Positions 51,653 to 61,207 of a stretch of DNA of 64,000 nt are shown here, piece by piece; positions within the stretch are counted from its first letter, which is position 1, and each line of letters begins with the position of its first letter. The stretch is from positions 1,032,501 through 1,096,500 of the forward strand of contig NZ_KI911783.1 of assembly GCF_000515415.1 (NCBI RefSeq), written 5' to 3'. The DNA comes from Bradyrhizobium sp. WSM1417 (GTDB taxonomy: Bacteria; Pseudomonadota; Alphaproteobacteria; Rhizobiales; Xanthobacteraceae). The translations under genes and the position numbers were made by a program. Below the pieces are notes generated by a model. It saw only the letters and a program-made list of their open reading frames with translations. It was not told the DNA's origin and ran no database searches.

Positions 51653-52162
51653 TCAATTGGTCCAAGCGAAGGCAACCTTGTCGAGCGACTTCGGCCCGAA
51701 ACGCTCCGAGGAGCGTGCCACCATGCGGCCGCCCAAGGCACGGTAGAACTCGGTGGCCGGCTCGTTGTCCGAGAGCGCCCACACCACCATGCTCTTCAGG
51801 CCGCTCTGCATCAGGTCGCGGCGGGCTGCGGTGAACAGCCGGCGGCCAAAGCCCAGGCCCTGGAATTCGGGACGCAGATAGAGCTCGTAGACCTCGCCGT
51901 CGAAATGCAGGCTGCGGGCGCGGTTGCGGCCGTAATTGGCATAGCCTGCGATCTTGTCGCCGAACACCAGCACGCTGACGCGGCTGCCCTTGCGGATCGC
52001 GCTGTCCCACCATTGCGGACCGCGGCGATTGATCAGCTTTTCCAGTTCGGCGCCGGGAATGATGCCCTGATAGGCGGAGCGCCAGGCTTCGTCATGGGTG
52101 GACGCCACCGCAGTTGCATCTGCGGCTTTGGCCGGCCGGACCTCGATCAGGGTTGTGCTCAT
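51653..52162 (-). CDS. GNAT-family N-acetyltransferase
   Basis: 169 residues. VRPAKAADATAVASTHDEAWRSAYQGIIP begins the fold (key part: AWRSAYQGIIP), and the acetyl-CoA site is LYLRPEFQGLGFGRRLFTAA, in which Q-G-L-G-F-G-R is the P-loop of motif A; NEPATEFYRALGG is motif B. Substrate unknown; the AYQGI start is frequent in amino-sugar or antibiotic-like acetyltransferases. ATG 52162 preferred to an upstream in-frame start. Sits 177 bp after ppa on the same strand. Confidence 0.87.
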   Translation of the reverse strand: MSTTLIEVRPAKAADATAVASTHDEAWRSAYQGIIPGAELEKLINRRGPQWWDSAIRKGSRVSVLVFGDKIAGYANYGRNRARSLHFDGEVYELYLRPEFQGLGFGRRLFTAARRDLMQSGLKSMVVWALSDNEPATEFYRALGGRMVARSSERFGPKSLDKVAFAWTN

Positions 52163-52425
52163 GGACGTGATCAAACCAAGTCGCCGCGCCGGCGGCAAGA
52201 CCTATCCTTAATTATCGGTTAACCTGTGGACTTTCTGCATCAGTATTTGAACCATGTTGTACCGAAAAAAGACAAGACGCCGATTCGAACGGCACCGGGG
52301 TGCTCTGCGCCGGTGCGAAACTGCTTTGCGGCAACGAATGAACGGCAATGGCAACGCAGAAAGTCCGCCGATATTGATTCGTTCCTACTAGTGTGACCGT
52401 CGCAGTTTCTCGCCTCCGGCCATTC

Positions 52426-53316
52426 ATGCGGCTCCCCAACATTCTCGTGCTCCTGGCTCTGCTGGCCTTGCTGACTGCGCCGCCTGTGTGCGCTCAGGTC
52501 ATTTTTGGTTCGTCGGGAGCGGAGGGCGATCCGTTTCGCCGTCAGCAATGGCGCGTGCCGTCGCCGGATACCGACATCGCCGCTCATGCCCTGCTGTTTC
52601 GTCCGCCGGGTGCCGGCCCGTTCCGGCTTGCGGTGATCGCGCATGCTTCGACGCAAAATGGGTTGCGGCGCGCGCAAATGTCTCAGCCGGAATACCGCGC
52701 ACTCGCTGCGTTCCTCGTCGCGCGCGGGTTCGCCGTGCTGGTGCCGGAACGGCTCGGCCATGGTGTAACAGGCGGCCGCTATGTCGAGGACCAGGGTGGC
52801 TGCGACGAGGCGGACTATGTGCGCTCGGGCCGCGCAACGGCCGACGAAATCGCGCTCGCGCTGGAGGATGTGCGAAAGCAGGATTTTATCCGCAAGGACG
52901 CCGCGATCGTGATCGGCCATTCCGCCGGCGGTTGGGGCGCGCTGGCGCTCGCGAATGCCGATCCGAAGGCGATCTCCGCCATCATCGCCATTGCGCCGGG
53001 GCGCGGCGGCCATGCCAATGACGAGCCGAACCGGATCTGCGCGCCGCATACGCTTCTCGCCGCGGCGGCTGAATTTGGCAAGGCCGCGCGCATCCCCGTC
53101 ACATGGCTTGTTGCCGCCAATGACAGCTACTTTGCACCGGCATTTTCGCTTGCGTTGGTCGATGCGTTTCGCGGCGGCGGTGGCAAGGTCGAGTTTCGTG
53201 CGCTGCCGGCCGTGGGCAGCGAGGGGCACTGGATGATCGAAACCGAGGCCGGTGTCAAAGCCGCGAGCGGCGACCTTGCGCGTGGGTTGAAGCCGGCGGC
53301 TGGCAAAAAGCCATGA
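52426..53316 (+). CDS. Exported alpha/beta hydrolase (dienelactone-hydrolase-like)
   Basis: 296 residues. Signal peptide (PNILVLLALLALLTAPPVCAQ; cleavage near CAQ). Oxyanion region RLAVIAHASTQNG, nucleophile elbow GHSAGGWGAL, acidic residue in VAANDSYF and catalytic His in GSEGHWMIE give a full triad. The signal peptide favours a periplasmic esterase. ATG 52426 is chosen since the signal peptide starts there; an upstream GTG at 52393 would add 11 residues. It is followed 43 bp later by the DCC-family gene. Confidence 0.82.
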   Translation: MRLPNILVLLALLALLTAPPVCAQVIFGSSGAEGDPFRRQQWRVPSPDTDIAAHALLFRPPGAGPFRLAVIAHASTQNGLRRAQMSQPEYRALAAFLVARGFAVLVPERLGHGVTGGRYVEDQGGCDEADYVRSGRATADEIALALEDVRKQDFIRKDAAIVIGHSAGGWGALALANADPKAISAIIAIAPGRGGHANDEPNRICAPHTLLAAAAEFGKAARIPVTWLVAANDSYFAPAFSLALVDAFRGGGGKVEFRALPAVGSEGHWMIETEAGVKAASGDLARGLKPAAGKKP

Positions 53317-53359
53317 CGCTGTATTCCCTGGTCGCGCCCCTCATGCTGGACAATCGCTG

Positions 53360-53767
53360 ATGCCCAAATGGCCTGACGACGACGTGATCCTGTTCGACGG
53401 CGTCTGCATCTTCTGCTCGCGCTGGGTCCGCTTCGTCGCCAAACGGGACGCAGCGAAGCGATTTCGCTTCACGCCGATTCAATCTGACTATGGCGCCCAA
53501 CTCGCGCGCACGTTCGGCATCGATCCCGCTGATCCCGACACCAATGCCGTGATTCACGGCGGCGAGGTGTTCATGAAGTCGGACGCTGCGCTGACGGTGC
53601 TGTCGCAGCTCCCCGGCTGGAGCTGGGTGCGCGCGTTGTTCACCGTGCCCAAAGCGTTGCGCGACCCGGTCTACAGCCTCATTGCGCGCAACCGCTACCG
53701 CATTTTTGGGAAGTATGATTCGTGTTTTGTGCCTGATGCCGATTTAAGGGCACGGGTGATCGAGTAA
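53360..53767 (+). CDS. DCC-family thiol-disulfide oxidoreductase-like protein
   Basis: 135 residues. VILFDGVCIFCSRWVRFVAKRD carries the DxxC-x-x-C hallmark (short: FDGVCIFC), followed by FTPIQSDYG and the later IARNRYRIFGK of this YuxK/DCC family. Related to thioredoxin folds; physiological role undefined. A repeat element follows, then the convergent amine oxidase gene. Confidence 0.87.
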   Translation: MPKWPDDDVILFDGVCIFCSRWVRFVAKRDAAKRFRFTPIQSDYGAQLARTFGIDPADPDTNAVIHGGEVFMKSDAALTVLSQLPGWSWVRALFTVPKALRDPVYSLIARNRYRIFGKYDSCFVPDADLRARVIE

Positions 53768-53769
53768 TT

Positions 53770-53885
53770 CGTCATTGCGAGCCACCGGGTCCGCGCGAAG
53801 CGCGGCCCCATGACAGGCTCCTCGAAGCAATCCAGGCTGCCGCGGCGGAAAGATTCTGGATTGCTTCGCTGCGCTCGCAATGACG
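53770..53885. repeat. Dispersed inverted-repeat element, family B copy 2
   Basis: Left arm from 53770 (CGTCATTGCGAGCC ... CGAAGCAATCCAG) and right arm 53853-53885 (ATTCTGGATTGCTTCGCTGC, GCTCGCAATGACG) inverted. Its right half is identical over about 40 bases to the copy at 45238-45324. It carries an extra inner hairpin (CCGCGCGAAGCGCGG). Between convergent genes. Confidence 0.87.
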
Positions 53886-53895
53886 GCGTGTGTGG

Positions 53896-55143
53896 TTACG
53901 GTTTGCCCAGAACCCCCAGCACTTCCTGCGCCGCCCGCTCCCCTGAGTCCCTTGCCCCGTGCGCCGTCGAGAAAAAGTTCGGCGACGTCGCTTCTCCCGC
54001 AAAAAACAGCCGTCCGTCCACCGGCGCCGCCAGCACGGCGCGGTCACCGGCGTGGCCCGGCAGCGCGTGCGAGTAGGAGCCTCTCGCGAACGGCTCGTGC
54101 GCCCAGCGCGACTCGCAGAGCGGCTTCAGCTTTCGCCTGATGTCGTTGCCGAGCAAGCCTGCGATCTCGTCGATGCTTTGCGCGGCAAGAGCGCCTTCGC
54201 CGGCGTCCTCCAGTTCGCGCGCAAAGCTGCCGCCGAAAAAGCCTTCGATGCAGGGCTGGCCGAACGGGCGGATATGATAGGTGCCCATGTCGGTGCGCAT
54301 CGTGGCGCCGCGCAAATTACCTTCCTTCGGGAAGGCCTCGGCATCCTCGAGCGCCAGCGTCACCTTGTCATCGACGCCGAGCGGCAGGCCGGCTGCGGCA
54401 TCGACCTTGGCGGGGAGAGGTGGCGAGAAGCGGATGGCCTCATTGGCGATAAGATTGGTCGGCACGGTGACGATCACCTTGTCCGCGGTCAGTGTGCCCT
54501 GCGATGTCTCGATGCGGATACGCTGGCCGCAATGATCGATCAGCGTGACGTTGCAGTTCAGCGCAATCGGGCAGGGCGCGCCATAGGCCGCGATCAGAGC
54601 GCCGTAGCCGCGGCGGACGCGCCAGTTGAGGTCGCTGTCCTCATAGGCGTCCCAGTCCAGCGTCGACATGTCCTTCAGTTCGCAGCCGTTGATGTAGGTC
54701 GAGATCGCGTCGATCATGGGATTCCAGCGATTGCCGGGCTCCAGGCTCAAGCTCGCGGGGACGTCCTTGCCATTCTGGGCGGCCTTCCACAGCCGCTGAT
54801 AGAAGGCGTCCATTGCGCGCATGAAATCGTCGCGCTCGGCTTTCGGAAACGCATTGCCATAGGCGCGCTCGCGCCAGGGCGGGAGGTCCTTGTTGACCTC
54901 GAAATCGAGCTGCTTTGCAACCGCGACAAAGGAGTTGTTGTCCGCCGAATGCAGCCAGCCGCAGCCGACATCGAAGGTGACTTCGGGCGAGGCCTGCACC
55001 GTCCAGGCCCGGCCGCCGAGCCTGTTACGCGCCTCCAGCACGATCACGGAGAGGCCGGAGCCCGCCAGCGCATGCGCTGCGCCGAGGCCGGCGGCGCCCG
55101 CACCGATGATCGCGACGTCAACGGAAGAGGGAAGGGAGCTCAT
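53896..55143 (-). CDS. FAD-dependent amine oxidase family protein
   Basis: 415 residues. FAD-binding GAGAAGLGAAHALAGSGLSVIVLEARNRLGGRAW (short: GAGAAGLGAAHAL, EARNRLGGRAW) at the start; DKVIVTVPTNLIAN in the middle and the closing FAD motif GRLFFAGEATSP are those of flavin monoamine oxidases. It probably deaminates a primary or secondary amine in the cytoplasm. Start ATG 55143 gives the family length; weak ribosome binding site. Divergent repeats flank both ends. Confidence 0.88.
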   Translation of the reverse strand: MSSLPSSVDVAIIGAGAAGLGAAHALAGSGLSVIVLEARNRLGGRAWTVQASPEVTFDVGCGWLHSADNNSFVAVAKQLDFEVNKDLPPWRERAYGNAFPKAERDDFMRAMDAFYQRLWKAAQNGKDVPASLSLEPGNRWNPMIDAISTYINGCELKDMSTLDWDAYEDSDLNWRVRRGYGALIAAYGAPCPIALNCNVTLIDHCGQRIRIETSQGTLTADKVIVTVPTNLIANEAIRFSPPLPAKVDAAAGLPLGVDDKVTLALEDAEAFPKEGNLRGATMRTDMGTYHIRPFGQPCIEGFFGGSFARELEDAGEGALAAQSIDEIAGLLGNDIRRKLKPLCESRWAHEPFARGSYSHALPGHAGDRAVLAAPVDGRLFFAGEATSPNFFSTAHGARDSGERAAQEVLGVLGKP

Positions 55144-55196
55144 GGGCGGGCTCTAGCACGTTCGCAAAGAGTGCTGAAGCCGCCGCAAGCACAGCT

Positions 55197-55299
55197 GTCA
55201 TCACCCGCGCAGGCGGGTGATCCAGTATTCCAGAGACATTTGTGATCGAACCGATAAGCCGCGGCGTACTGGATGCCCCGGTCGAGCCGGGGCATGACA
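55197..55299. repeat. Dispersed inverted-repeat element, family E
   Basis: TGTCATCACCCGCGCAGGCG..ATCCAGTA (55197-55228) and TACTGGATGCCCCGGTCGAG..ATGACA (55267-55299): outer arms TGTCAT/ATGACA and inner ATCCAGTA/TACTGGAT match inversely, while each half has its own hairpin with different bases. Between typA and the amine oxidase, both on the minus strand. Confidence 0.75.
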
Positions 55300-55317
55300 G
55301 TGTTGAGAGCAGTGGCC

Positions 55318-57144
<1,827 letters not shown>

Positions 57145-57400
57145 GAGTGGGCTTCTTTGCGGTCGGACAATGGGTTAAGCGCGATCTCGCCGGTCAGACC
57201 GGGACCTCTTCTCGAAACAACGCTTGAAGACTGGAAACGGGGCGCTTTCCGCCCAAAAGGGAAAGCCCGGCATATCGACCGGGCACCCTACGCGTTGCGG
57301 CGCAATATAGGCAAAAACGACCAAAAAACAATGTGTTCTTTGGCCGTTGGTTGATTGAATTTTGTCCGGGGATTCCCGGGGGTTAGGCGAAAAGCCCGGC

Positions 57401-57670
57401 TCAGCCGCGCCGGCCCTTGATGGCGGCCCAGATCAGAGCGACCCCGCCCAGCCCCACGACCAGGCCCAGGAACACCAAGGGCGCGACGTCGGAATCGATC
57501 CGGCCTCGGTCGGATATGGAGATTCCGCCGAACAGGAGTGCACAGGCGCCGGGCAGCAGCAGGATGATCCCGAAGATCGCCATGAGCGCGGTCAGGCAAC
57601 CGCTGCGCTTGTTCGGCGGGGCAGGAGGCGGTCCCGGCGGGGCTGGTGAAGGCGTGTCGCTGATGCTCAT
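57401..57670 (-). CDS. Small two-helix membrane protein of the radical SAM/Lgt-like operon
   Basis: 89 residues. A proline-rich cytosolic head (TPSPAPPGPPPAPPN, 7-20), then KRSGC and two hydrophobic helices (about 24-46 and 64-82). Function unknown. Its ATG (57668-57670) overlaps the TGA of the radical SAM gene (ATGA arrangement), so it is translated by coupling and belongs to that operon. The cysteine just before the first helix (SGCLTAL) resembles a lipobox position but there is no signal peptide ahead of it. It may hold the operon's soluble enzyme to the membrane. Confidence 0.75.
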   Translation of the reverse strand: MSISDTPSPAPPGPPPAPPNKRSGCLTALMAIFGIILLLPGACALLFGGISISDRGRIDSDVAPLVFLGLVVGLGGVALIWAAIKGRRG

Positions 57671-59097
57671 GCCTGCAGGGCTCCTTCGGTTGACTGCGCC
57701 GCCAGTTCGGCGCGGATGCCGTCGATCTTTCCGTTCCGGTAGAACAGATTGTAGGTGTCGAACGGGATGATCGCGCCGTTCTCGGTGACGAAATGAATAC
57801 AGCTGCGCTTGACGTTGCCGACGCAAAAATTGAAGCGGTCGAGAAACTGCACGATGGTGACGCGGAATACGTTCTCGTAAGTGATGCCCTGCGGGACCTC
57901 GAAGCTCGGCAGGCAGCACAACAATTCGCAGACGCGCTCGCTCGTGTTCAGCGGTCCCGAGGACAGCGAAAACAGATCGATGAATTTCTCCCTCAGCGCC
58001 GGATGCTTCTCCGGGCTTATCGTATTGGGCAGCAATGCGACGAGCTGCTCCTGCGGGATCAGCGAGGTCAGCGGCAGCACTTTGTCGCCGTTGCGCAGGC
58101 CGTAACCGATCGAGATGCTTTCGGGGTTGCAGGGCAGCGGGATCATGTCCTTGTCGCCGAACACGCCGGTTTCGACCACGCGCTTGCGGATCTCCGACAG
58201 CATGATGCGGTCGGTGTTCTTGTCGAAATTCTCGTTGCGGCCGGCATCCTGCACCGGCTGCAGCGTGACGCCGCGCACGCATTTCCAGGTCAGCGCGTGG
58301 CGAACGATGTCGCCGATCTCGGCATCGTTGACGCCGCGCTTGATGGTCGCGACCAGCGTGGTCGACACGCCGTAATGCTCGAGATTTTCCAGCGCCTGCT
58401 GGCGGATCTTGCGCAAATCCGCGCCGCGCAGATTGATCAAAGCGTCGCGTTCGAGCGAGTCGAACTGGAGATAGACCTCGAGCCCGCGCTTGTTCTCGGC
58501 GAGCCGCGCCACGAACTCCTTTTCGCGGGCGATACGCAGGCCGTTGGTGTTGATCATGACATGGCGGATCGGGCGGGCGCGCACGGCGTCGAGGATCGCG
58601 AAGAAATTTGGATGCAGCGTCGGCTCGCCGCCGGAGATCTGCACGAGGTCAGGCTCGCCCTCGCTCGCGACCAGCGCGTCCAGCATTCGCTCGATCTTGG
58701 CCAGCGGCGTGAAGCTGGTCCGCGCCGGCGAGGAATCGGCAAAGCACACCGGGCAGGTCAGATTGCAATGCTCGGTGATCTCGATCAGCGCCAGGCAGGA
58801 ATGCTGCTCGTGGTCGGGGCACAGGCCGCAATCGTAGGGGCAGCCGAATTCGGTGTGCCGTTGAAAGGCGAGCGGCCGGTCGCCGGGCTTGATGAAATCC
58901 TTGCACAGGCGCCAATAGGCTGCGTCCGTCGACACAAGCGTGGACTGGACGCCATGCTCCTTGCAGCGCTTCTCGTACCAGACCTCGTTGTCGAGGATCT
59001 GGATCTTGGCCGGCACCAGCTTCAGGCAGGTCTCGCAGAGAGATTGGGTCTGGCCCCAGAAAATATAGGGGCGCGACTTACGCAACGGCGCGTTCAT
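57667..59097 (-). CDS. Radical SAM enzyme resembling tetraether synthase (Tes / MJ0619 family)
   Basis: 476 residues. The radical SAM cluster motif is C111-x3-C115-x2-C118 (CNLTCPVCFA), with SGGEPT at about 155-160. Before it stand a rubredoxin-like CETC pair (Cys21, Cys24, also Cys45) and FGCPYDCGLCPDHEQHSC (Cys86, 90, 93, 101), and near the end CELLCC and CVGNVKRSC. This layout, N-terminal metal site plus auxiliary cluster cysteines around GCP-DCGLCP, is the one known from archaeal Tes, which joins lipid chains by C-C bonds. It overlaps the Lgt-like gene upstream by 20 bp and the small membrane gene downstream by 4. A lipid-tail coupling role is inferred, not shown. Confidence 0.82.
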   Translation of the reverse strand: MNAPLRKSRPYIFWGQTQSLCETCLKLVPAKIQILDNEVWYEKRCKEHGVQSTLVSTDAAYWRLCKDFIKPGDRPLAFQRHTEFGCPYDCGLCPDHEQHSCLALIEITEHCNLTCPVCFADSSPARTSFTPLAKIERMLDALVASEGEPDLVQISGGEPTLHPNFFAILDAVRARPIRHVMINTNGLRIAREKEFVARLAENKRGLEVYLQFDSLERDALINLRGADLRKIRQQALENLEHYGVSTTLVATIKRGVNDAEIGDIVRHALTWKCVRGVTLQPVQDAGRNENFDKNTDRIMLSEIRKRVVETGVFGDKDMIPLPCNPESISIGYGLRNGDKVLPLTSLIPQEQLVALLPNTISPEKHPALREKFIDLFSLSSGPLNTSERVCELLCCLPSFEVPQGITYENVFRVTIVQFLDRFNFCVGNVKRSCIHFVTENGAIIPFDTYNLFYRNGKIDGIRAELAAQSTEGALQA

Positions 59098-59794
59098 GCA
59101 TGGGTCTCGCTTTGGGCGCCGTCGCCAGCATGACGACGGCGTAGAGCAGGATGGACAGCGACAGCAGGTGAAACAGCGTGAAGGGGCCGATCAGTGTGCC
59201 GTAGGGTTTGAGGAATTCCCACAGGAAGCGCTGTGCGCCATAGTAGACGAGGACGAGGTAGAACCCATTGGTGATCACAAATGCGCTCCGGTTCAAGACC
59301 GCCAGCACGTAGAGCAGCGCGAATACCCCCATCGCGGCGCTTTCGTAGAGCTGCACGGGATGCCGAAGGATGCCGTCGCCGAAATCATGGCCCCAGGGCC
59401 ATGCCGTCGGCGTGCCGTAGGTGAAATCGTCGAGGCCCGCGAAATAGCAGCCGAGCCGGCCGATCGCGATGCCGAGCGCCAGCGGCAGCGTAAAACGGGC
59501 GCCGGTTCGTACCGTGATCCCTGCGGACCATTTGTAGAGCTCGATCGCCGCGATGCCCCCGGCGAGCGCCCCCTCGACCGAGCGCGCAATGCCGCTCTGG
59601 TCCGACAGCCACAGATTGGCGGAGCCGAACAGATAGGCGCCGAGCCCCGCACCGAAGACCAAAGCGGCAAGGTAGGACCGCTCGAAGGATTGCGCCGGAA
59701 ACCGCAAGCCCTGTCGCGACAGCCAGTACAGCGCCATGGCCGCCGCCAGCCACGCTGCGATGTCGAAGAGAGTGTGGAGGAAAGCCCCGCTCAT
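59078..59794 (-). CDS. Divergent prolipoprotein diacylglyceryl transferase (Lgt)-like membrane enzyme
   Basis: 238 residues with about seven helices. It keeps the Lgt arginine region GRLGCYFAGLDD and RHPVQLYESAAMG, but the canonical signature G-R-x-x-N-F-x-N-x-E is changed (Cys-Tyr-Phe-Ala in place of Asn-Phe-x-Asn). Lgt moves diacylglycerol from phosphatidylglycerol to lipoprotein cysteines; this relative probably handles another acceptor or reaction with the same lipid. ATG 59794 is chosen; a GTG at 59821 is possible, and ribosome binding sites are weak. Overlaps the radical SAM gene by 20 bp, indicating joint function. Confidence 0.82.
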   Translation of the reverse strand: MSGAFLHTLFDIAAWLAAAMALYWLSRQGLRFPAQSFERSYLAALVFGAGLGAYLFGSANLWLSDQSGIARSVEGALAGGIAAIELYKWSAGITVRTGARFTLPLALGIAIGRLGCYFAGLDDFTYGTPTAWPWGHDFGDGILRHPVQLYESAAMGVFALLYVLAVLNRSAFVITNGFYLVLVYYGAQRFLWEFLKPYGTLIGPFTLFHLLSLSILLYAVVMLATAPKARPMHERAVA

Positions 59795-59874
59795 GCGGGG
59801 GACATTAGCCCAGGTTCCCACCCGGCTGGATAGTGCGGCCGCTTCTTATCCCCGAAGAGGAGCGAGGCGGGCGG

Positions 59875-60639
59875 CTAGCCGGCTTGCCGCTCTTCGGTCG
59901 GATAGACGCCGCGCAGCACCTCCTCGAAGTGCAACTTCACGGCCTCGTTGCACAGGCAGGCGCGCAGGCGCAGGCCCTCGCGGTTGCGGACCAGGATCGA
60001 TCCGCGGCGCGTGTCGAGCACGCCTTCCGCCTTGAACGACTGGAGCACGCGGCTGGCATAGCTGCGGCCGACGCCGAGCAGCGTTGCGAGCTGTTCGTGG
60101 GTCAGCGGCACGCTGCTCTCGTCGCCGGTCCGCTCCATCGCCGCCAGCATCCATTTGGCGGTGCGCTGCTCGATGGAGTGAATGGCGTTGCAGGCGGTGG
60201 ACTGGAAGATCTGCGCCAGCATGCAGTCGGCGTAGCGAGCGAAGACATGGCGCAACGAGGACGAGCGCTGCTTGGCGGCCTCCAGCTTGCTGACGTGAAT
60301 GCGCGCAAACGGCCCGCCGAATTTCACGCAGATCCGCGTGTAGGCCGGCAGATAACCCTCGCTGACGATGCCGCCCACCGCGCCTTCGCGGCCGACCAGG
60401 ATGGTCTCGACATCACGACCGTCCTCGTTGGGAACGAGGAAGGTTGCAAGCGACGGGCCGCAGGGGAAATGGACGACCTGGACGTCGTCGCCGGGGTTAT
60501 AGAGCAATTCATTCGCCGCGGCGCTTTCGAGCATGACATGCGGTGCAAGCAGGGCGAAGTCGGCCGCGCTCAAGCGCCGCAGCAGATTGTTGGTAGGCCG
60601 GCTATCGATCTCGGTGGCGTTGCTGGTCCGCGCGTCCAT
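59875..60639 (-). CDS. Crp/Fnr-family transcriptional regulator
   Basis: 254 residues. The N-terminal cyclic-nucleotide-binding-like beta barrel (about 20-145: LLYNPGDDVQVVHFPCGPSLATF, GREGAVGG) lacks Fnr-type cysteine clusters and the exact cAMP-binding motif, so the ligand is unknown. The C-terminal HTH is LTHEQLATLLGVGRSYASRVLQSFKAEGVL (short: LATLLGVGRSYASRVL). GGAG is 7 bases before ATG 60639. It lies 80 bp upstream of the Lgt-like/radical SAM operon on the same strand and may control or be cotranscribed with it; the receiver protein is divergent. Confidence 0.87.
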   Translation of the reverse strand: MDARTSNATEIDSRPTNNLLRRLSAADFALLAPHVMLESAAANELLYNPGDDVQVVHFPCGPSLATFLVPNEDGRDVETILVGREGAVGGIVSEGYLPAYTRICVKFGGPFARIHVSKLEAAKQRSSSLRHVFARYADCMLAQIFQSTACNAIHSIEQRTAKWMLAAMERTGDESSVPLTHEQLATLLGVGRSYASRVLQSFKAEGVLDTRRGSILVRNREGLRLRACLCNEAVKLHFEEVLRGVYPTEERQAG

Positions 60640-60711
60640 CTTAAACTCCCATCCGCCTCCACACTAGCGAGTTCCGACGAGGTCCTGTGTGCACAAGTAG
60701 ACAGACCTGAC

Positions 60712-60736
60712 AACTGTGATGTGATGGTTTCGTTCC
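60712..60736 (-). promoter_or_regulatory. Possible EcfG-type general-stress promoter for the Crp/Fnr-family gene
   Basis: On the minus strand GGAAC (60736-60732), a 16-base spacer, then AGTT (60715-60712), against the consensus GGAAC-N16/17-CGTT: one mismatch. The gene starts 73 bp further. Such near-matches arise by chance several times in 64 kb, so position between divergent genes is the only extra support. Confidence 0.35.
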
Positions 60737-60796
60737 GGGAACCCTCCGCGCTGGGTACAGGCGTCGTGACCCGGTATCCCAATCAGAGAAAACCTC

Positions 60797-61198
60797 ATGC
60801 TCCAAGTTACGATGATGGCACCCGCTGTTTCCGATGGTTCAAACTGTCCCGCCGATGTCCTCATCGTCGAGGACGATCCGATCATCGCGATCGACTTCGA
60901 GGATCGCCTGCTCGGATTTGGCGTGAAGAGCGTGCGCACAGTAGGTTCAGTCGCGCAGGCGCTGACCGCAATCGCGGCGCGCGCCCCCGAATTCGCCATG
61001 CTCGACGTGGGATTAAGTCGCGAGAACAGCTTTGCGGTTGCCGAACGGCTCGCGGCCCTGAGAATTCCGTTCGTCTTCGTCACCGGCTACGGCGCTGACG
61101 CGCGCATCCCTCCGGAATTCGCCAGCCAGCCGCGCCTGCAGAAGCCGTGTTCGACCGACGCGCTGGAGGCGGCGCTGCAGGTACGCGCGGCGGACTAG
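60797..61198 (+). CDS. Receiver-only response regulator
   Basis: 133 residues. VLIVEDDPIIAIDFEDRL gives the acidic pair (EDD), the phosphoacceptor Asp is in FAMLDVGLSRENSF (about residue 75), the Thr switch is VFVTGYG, and the conserved Lys is LQKPCS. No output domain. It belongs to the single-domain receivers common in rhizobia, which pass signals to or from histidine kinases not encoded here. The N-terminal 20 residues are a variable leader. Divergent from the Crp/Fnr-family gene across 157 bp. Confidence 0.88.
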   Translation: MLQVTMMAPAVSDGSNCPADVLIVEDDPIIAIDFEDRLLGFGVKSVRTVGSVAQALTAIAARAPEFAMLDVGLSRENSFAVAERLAALRIPFVFVTGYGADARIPPEFASQPRLQKPCSTDALEAALQVRAAD

Positions 61199-61207
61199 CG
61201 ATACGCG

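Noticed and set aside
57793..59133. 446-codon plus-strand frame opposite the radical SAM gene
   Set aside because: Antisense shadow; the minus-strand product has complete cysteine motifs.
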